A stretch of 64,000 nt of DNA from NCBI GenBank assembly GCA_950022655.1, contig OX465579.1, positions 48,773,950 through 48,837,949 of the forward strand. The letters are read 5' to 3'. Made by a program: the position numbers and the translations under genes. Below the pieces are notes generated by a model, which was given only the letters and a program-made list of their open reading frames with translations, made no database searches and was not told the DNA's origin. The stretch is from Alentia gelatinosa (lineage: Eukaryota; Annelida; Polychaeta; Phyllodocida; Polynoidae). Below, one piece after another: positions 59,001-64,000 of this stretch (its first letter is position 1; each line of letters starts with the position of its first letter).

Positions 59001-62000
59001 TAGAAATTCGAATCACAATTCCATTTTATATAAGTTCTAAATGTAAATATTAAAAACCGATACTGTTCTGAGTATCACCATAAGCTAAAATAAATCAACC
59101 CTGTTTTCATATTCAAATTGCAATTCTGTCCGTCCAACACTGCTAAACATAATTCCAGCTGACATGTGACATCTCCTTAACATCTATTGCAATGCACTAA
59201 TTCATAACTGATTCCAAGATCACACCTTAATCTAAGAGATATATAATTATACTTTACCCTCAGGATGACATCGAGGAACGGGGGCCACATTTTCATGGCC
59301 TTTGTGGTTGCTGACAAGTACACCTTCTGAGGATTTGCTGAAAACAGGAGGGTGAGGGTATTATTATATACCTATGTACGAATGTCTATTAAATACTGCC
59401 CGCTGCTAGGGGTGCAGTAATAATAATGTTCGTGCCCGCTGTGACTGCGACTTTGAATGTCATTAAAATGGCGTTTTTTCACCAATTAAAGGTATATAAT
59501 CATAAGCAAACGTCCTCACTGTAGACGAAATGGTTCTAGTTCTCGGTCAGTCTTCGTTTTCATACTGCCTTCCGCCTATGGCGTCAGGCAGTATGAAATC
59601 GACGACTGACCTCGAACAGGAACCGTTTCGTCCACAGTAAAGACGTTTCCTAATATCATACAGGTATAAAAGTCGGGACTAAGGACACAAATCTGAAATT
59701 TAAGACAATTATGAAAAAAGAAATCATTCATAATCGATATCTTTTTCTAGTGTTGCTGGCGTATACGAATTGTCAGAATTCTGTCATCTGTCTGAAAACC
59801 TGCATTCCTGGTTAAAGTTCTTCACATATTTGATAAAAGTTATATATTCACCAGGACAATGGGAATGATGGGAGAATGATTATAGAAGTATTACTATACA
59901 ATCAATTCATAGATATATCCCTTGAAGCATAAAATAAAGAGTTCCACAGGAATCTACAAGCCTGCTGTTATAGTTTAAATAATATAACTCTTACGCATAC
60001 CGATGAGTTTGTCCACAGGCGTGAGAGTGCGTTGCATGTCCGCCAGCATGTCTAGCCATGACTTGTCGTTCAGCACTCCTCGCTGCAGCACTTTCAGGAA
60101 GTTCTGCAACTCCTGTACGATCATGAAACACAACAAACGATCCAGGCCTGTCAGCCCCCACGTCCCCACCGACTTCTGAAACACAACCACAATCAAAGAA
60201 TTGTATTAATAAAGAGTTTCTTTCTTTCCTATGTCGCATATGTGTTTCAGGTGTGCAACTCATGGTTAAGATTTTTGTTTTAAATCAAGGGGGGGGGGGG
60301 GAATAACTGGAGTGTCGGAACTGGTAGTTATACAGAACCTTAACTAGTCCAGTGCATGAACAATCTGTTTAAATTCCCATGTGGATGACCATGAATGATA
60401 TATGGCAAATTCAGTCGACTGACTAACTTCTGATTGAAAGTAAACTTGAATTACATAACAGAATAAATATGTGACAGGAAGTGAAGCAGGCATTATTTCT
60501 CTTATGGAGAGACCAATACATGTGTAGCTTCTGTTCCTTTTTGTGCTGTTCCTCTGCTATATGGGGAAGGAATTTCACTGACATATATAATGGCATATAT
60601 TTTCGCAATCTCAGGTTGTATCCAGCAGACAATCAGTTTAACTATGTTTTATGTTTGGTACCGTTTAAAGAAGTCCGATACTGAGAATATATATCATCGG
60701 GATATATATCACTAGGGTGGGTTAGTCGTGATACTTACTTCAAGCTTTTCAAAAACTTTGATGTTGATGATCTCTTGCTTGGTCTTAACGTCATACCAAG
60801 CTTTCATTTTGTCTACGTATGACGTTGTTCTATAAAAGTCAAAGGCACAATATTATAAATAAAGATCAAAGACAAAAATATCAAGATATCGATAGGATAA
60901 AGGAAAGATTCACTCAAGTTAATTAACTATATATCATTATTTCATTTGATAAAATCAAGAATGCACAATTTTTTTATTCCATCACAATTACAAACAATGT
61001 GAATCTGAAAAGAGAGTATTTCGTTGATGAATAGAAATGGGAAATGGAATACTTACTTTGGATCAGTTATTCTGATGATTTCGCGAGCTAGTCTCCCTAC
61101 AAAGTTGACTGAATTGTCAACGGGTTGAAACCTGGGAATCGGGATAGCTGTTGATTGATATACACTCTGCCAGTCTTGCACCTGGAAAAATATGGATCAT
61201 ATTCATTACAATTATGATTATGATACGAACTAAGCCCCCACCTACAGAGACCCAGCACTGAGTCAATTAGATAAATAATACATTAATAACAACTTATTGC
61301 TTAAAGGTTTAATGGGGCACTTTAGTATGATGGCCGGTCGATGGGTAGGTTGGTAAACGCTGTGGTGACTACCAGATTCAGATTACTTAATATAAAAATA
61401 AGTGCGATGGGATGCCAGGCGGACGTTAGAGCGACGCATCTCACGTAATGTGCCCCACTAGCCTCTTACAAAGAGACGATAAGAAATTGAGGACCTATTT
61501 TCTTATCATGATCAGAGTCCCCCGTGGAACTAACAACATGCATGAACTTATGTTAGTAACACAGATCAGCATCAGGTTAAATAAACAAAGGCAACTCACC
61601 TTGGTTCGCAGAAAACTGTTGCATTCCTGCTCCACGTTGTAGTTGATGATGCGGGACATTTCCTCTTGCCAGATCTTGAGGCCGTAGACGTTAACGTAGT
61701 CCTGGATGTACTCGAACGAGCGCCGGAATCCGTCCATCTGGGCTCCGATCTGCACCAACTTAGGCACAAGCTCGCTCGTCTACAACCAGTAAAGATGGTA
61801 CTTTGACTCTGCATTACTGTGTAGGAGTGCCCTCATTATGGCTAATAGGTAGAAGCACCTCTCGGATAACCACTATGGGAGCAGGGTCCCACTAATAGAT
61901 TGAGGCCAGTTTAGGCCCCACTGAATGATAAGACCAAAAGGCTAAGACTACAACTGCTTCTCATTAGTTAAAAAAAAATTAACACCGAATCTCTAGGCAA

Positions 62001-63717
62001 TGCAAAATACCAAAAATCTGATTACGTGATGAGATGTCCGAATGACGTGCTAGTTATATGTGAGGACATGATGGCTGGTCAGGGCTCGGATCAGAGGTAT
62101 TAAAGGTCCAGGCAGCTATTTGCTCTGTAGTCGTAGTAACCACCAAAGTCTTCGGCATTTTTGTTATTATGGGTTTCTAATTGTTTTCTCTGTCTATATA
62201 TACATGTACTTGTTACATATTTAGCGATGTGGACACTTTACCATGAAACCCATACAGGTACATGTATGTGATATCGTGAATTCTGCAGATTCTTACACTG
62301 GCGGCTAATCAGAGACGTCAGCAAGCATAAATGTAGTTGGCTAGATTCAAATTGGAACTTGAGACATTCAATCGTGTATTTACATAAATCGCGACCTAAC
62401 CGTTCACTTTACTGTGTTACACACAATGAGGAAGAAATTTCTCTTAAATATTTCAACAAGTTTATGTTTTGTACTTGAAAATGTAAAAAGGAAATTCTTC
62501 TGTAGTAGTCAAATATGATGTAGCCGTTCCACCTATGAGCAAATAGCAGTGAACTTATGGAAGTATAATGCGAGTATTAGGTGTCCTACACACTTCTAAC
62601 AGTAAATAGGTTTATGTTCTCTCTCACTACCTTGGCTCTGGGGTTAAAGATAAGGCCATTGTGAATCGCTGTTGCCACTTGTTTTACAAGCTCTTTCCGG
62701 ATGCCATCTTCTAAGAGTTGTTTGGGGTCGATCTGCAATGAGCGTATGAAAAGATATGCAAGACTGGTCCACTAAGTGCATACAATACACCAATATACTA
62801 ACATAGGTTGAATACATTATACAAAGAAACGGCGTTTTCCTTCATGACTATCATACTCACATAAAAATGCATTTCCGATAAAGTTCCAATATGCCAGGTG
62901 CCTTTATTACTTAGGAGATACTATAATATCAGGTTCTCCAGTGTTAAGAATGTAGGATTTTCCTGTTGTTATTCACCTTTGTAATACTCATATTTATAGG
63001 AAAGGTAGCACTCAAATAATTATCCTTTATCAGAATCTCTCTAAATATTATGACCCACGTAGCATCGAAAGATCTTTTACCTATCTATTTTAATTACAGG
63101 TTTTACTCTTTGAAAGAAAATAACAATTATGCTCCTGCAGTGTATTTTCTGAGACTCTGTATTTGGATTTTCATGAACGGTATCTCAAATACCGCAGTAT
63201 TCCCTATACATACAATATATATCGCACGTGAAAATTTCCTTTACTTTTCCCTTACCTTCTCCTTTTGGTACAATTTTTGTTTGTTTCAATATACATAAGG
63301 GATGCAAATCTTGGTAAGAAATAATGTAAAGAAAATGACTGAAAAGTGTCGGAAAACGTAGTAAAACATGCTCAGAGCTGTACGACTTGTGTACATATAG
63401 TCCAGTTAAGGAGACAGACACCTTTTCAGCGGGCTGTGGGTGGTCTGTCAAAAGGAAAGTTTAGTCTCAACTGAGATCAAAATCTTTTTGAGGAAAATAG
63501 TGCTATATATTTGACTGAGGTATGGCTGGGGGCGACCGAAAATAATATATCACGCGAATTTGACGATTTATAAATGAAAATCTTGGATATCCATAATTTA
63601 GAACAAACATAGAACAAAGTTTTAAATAGAGTGTACCTTGATGATTCCGACCAGTGTGGTCTTCATCATGAGGATTCCTTCAGTGAACACGGAAATGGCA
63701 TGCGTCAGGCGAGCCAC
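56050..63717 (-). CDS. WASHC5: WASHC5 (strumpellin), C-terminal 482 residues; 5' exons outside window
   Basis: Twelve exons, transcribed right to left: 63637-63717, 62631-62732, 61600-61779, 61057-61181, 60739-60829, 60001-60175, 59258-59337, 58706-58809, 57791-57920, 57211-57307, 56649-56802, 56050-56179 (stop TAA at 56050-56052). They sum to 1449 nt, all with GT/AG borders and consistent phases. Landmarks shared with human strumpellin (1159 aa): [112 protein letters not shown] and [10 protein letters not shown]. Known role: core subunit of the WASH complex, which drives Arp2/3 actin assembly on endosomes. The extreme C-terminus (after [15 protein letters not shown]) diverges from the human end; either a lineage-specific tail or an alternative last exon. 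Identity is certain. Confidence 0.95.
56180..56648 (-). other. Last WASHC5 intron with a possible Penelope-type fragment
   Basis: Around 56391-56435 reads caacgtttcgttacgatagt then aacttcctcagga. This resembles the cgtttcg ... cttcctcagg phrase that I associate with termini of Penelope-like elements; recognised from memory only. No coding remnant. Confidence 0.35.
57308..57790 (-). other. WASHC5 intron containing a SINE
   Basis: 483-bp intron; the SINE copy at 57545-57690 occupies its centre. Confidence 0.75.
57545..57690 (-). repeat. tRNA-derived SINE fragment in a WASHC5 intron
   Basis: On the minus strand the head reads ggggtaactcactcggtagc then gtgctggtctgcggatcgcg and aaggttgagcc, a tRNA-like A-box/B-box arrangement. 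The body then reads gatctcgccgtgatatgacc, similar to a core that I recall as common in molluscan and other lophotrochozoan SINEs. It is same-sense with WASHC5. Confidence 0.6.
57921..58705 (-). other. WASHC5 intron with a palindromic MITE
   Basis: 785-bp AT-rich intron. Apart from the fold-back element at 58237-58404, nothing recognisable. Confidence 0.7.
58237..58404. mobile_element. Fold-back MITE, 168 bp
   Basis: Inverted arms: ggtatattatacggaaactg ... tgtacgtcaaaaatac on the left, gtattttgacgtaca ... tttcgtattatatacc on the right, around a centre with paired TGATCA. Short and nearly fully palindromic. Confidence 0.75.
58810..59257 (-). other. WASHC5 intron
   Basis: 448-bp AT-rich intron; no repeat recognised. 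Confidence 0.75.
59338..60000 (-). other. WASHC5 intron with a fold-back element
   Basis: 663-bp intron; see the element at 59508-59648. Confidence 0.75.
59508..59648. mobile_element. Fold-back MITE, 141 bp
   Basis: Arms AAACGTC ... gacgaaatggttc and gaaccgtttcgtc ... GACGTTT; innermost stem catactgcc / ggcagtatg around ccgcctatggcg. Weak similarity continues outside the arms, so the true ends may lie up to about 20 bp further out. Confidence 0.8.
60176..60738 (-). other. WASHC5 intron
   Basis: 563-bp intron with a G12 run at about 60290-60301; no other repeat recognised. Confidence 0.75.
61182..61599 (-). other. WASHC5 intron
   Basis: 418-bp intron; nothing recognisable beyond splice sites. 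Confidence 0.75.
61780..62630 (-). other. WASHC5 intron
   Basis: 851-bp intron; no gene or repeat recognised. Confidence 0.75.
62733..63636 (-). other. WASHC5 intron
   Basis: 904-bp AT-rich intron. The open frame at 63050-63298 on the + strand has no family signature. Confidence 0.75.
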
Positions 63718-64000
63718 CTGGAAAAGATATACACAGCGTTTAGTAAGTGCTGACCTTCCCTATGCTTTTTTAGCGCTAAAATCAAACTGATAAATGTACA
63801 ATTATGTACAACCTTAATTTCCTTTGTATCATGTTTAGATCATAAAATAGGGTTCATATTTGTCTTATCTAGTGATGTACACATCAAACATACACACCAG
63901 GAGTCCCCCATTCCTTTCCATCTAGGACATCTATTTCTCTCGTTTATCTAGATTTCCCCCCATCATCTACATATCTAAAGGTGGGTACTACCACAAGGAC
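63718..64000 (-). other. WASHC5 intron, runs off the window
   Basis: No coding exon seen; the next upstream WASHC5 exon must lie beyond 64000. Confidence 0.7.

Overview
This is a window of a metazoan nuclear genome: genes are split by introns with GT/AG borders, UTRs are long, and much of the sequence is transposable-element debris. The two anchoring genes are APC and WASHC5 orthologues of invertebrate type. The repeat content (tRNA-derived SINEs, LINE, Ty3/gypsy and tyrosine-recombinase elements, palindromic MITEs) fits a marine invertebrate, probably a lophotrochozoan. I cannot name the species from sequence alone.

Layout: (1) 1-10911, + strand: the 3' part of an APC (adenomatous polyposis coli) gene, as the tail of one exon, one small exon and one very large terminal exon. 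The large exon holds the Armadillo end, 15-aa and 20-aa beta-catenin repeats, SAMP (axin) motifs, a basic microtubule region and a C-terminal PDZ-type motif. (2) 10912-32000: APC 3' flank, then a repeat-rich intergenic tract. It contains two minisatellites, a Ty3/gypsy retrotransposon with 151/152-bp LTRs (15506-20008, minus strand) carrying a PIF/Harbinger-like MITE, a pogo-like element with TA target duplication (21886-22811), a SINE-like family, a LINE remnant and several hairpins. (3) 32060-37298, + strand: a four-exon MFSD4-type MFS transporter gene with a frameshifting deletion in exon 3. A 1.4-kb tyrosine-recombinase retrotransposon derivative with split direct repeats sits in its intron 2. 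(4) 37300-49800: more LINE, tyrosine-recombinase and MITE debris, including a LINE split by a tyrosine-recombinase element that is itself split by a MITE. (5) 49858-54512, + strand: the intact paralogue of the MFSD4-like gene, 520 aa, with the same exon plan. (6) 56050-63717, minus strand: twelve 3' exons of WASHC5 (strumpellin), convergent with the transporter pair and running off the right edge.

The genes do not form one pathway: APC is the Wnt/beta-catenin scaffold, the MFSD4-like proteins are plasma-membrane solute transporters, and strumpellin is a WASH-complex subunit acting in endosomal actin assembly. The most unusual features are the A1-B1-A2-B2 element in the transporter intron, the three-level nesting at 41.6-45.2 kb, the asymmetric decay of one transporter paralogue, and an APC with nine rather than seven 20-aa-type repeats. 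Exon joins were read by eye from splice-site consensus, phase and homology; no alignment program was run.
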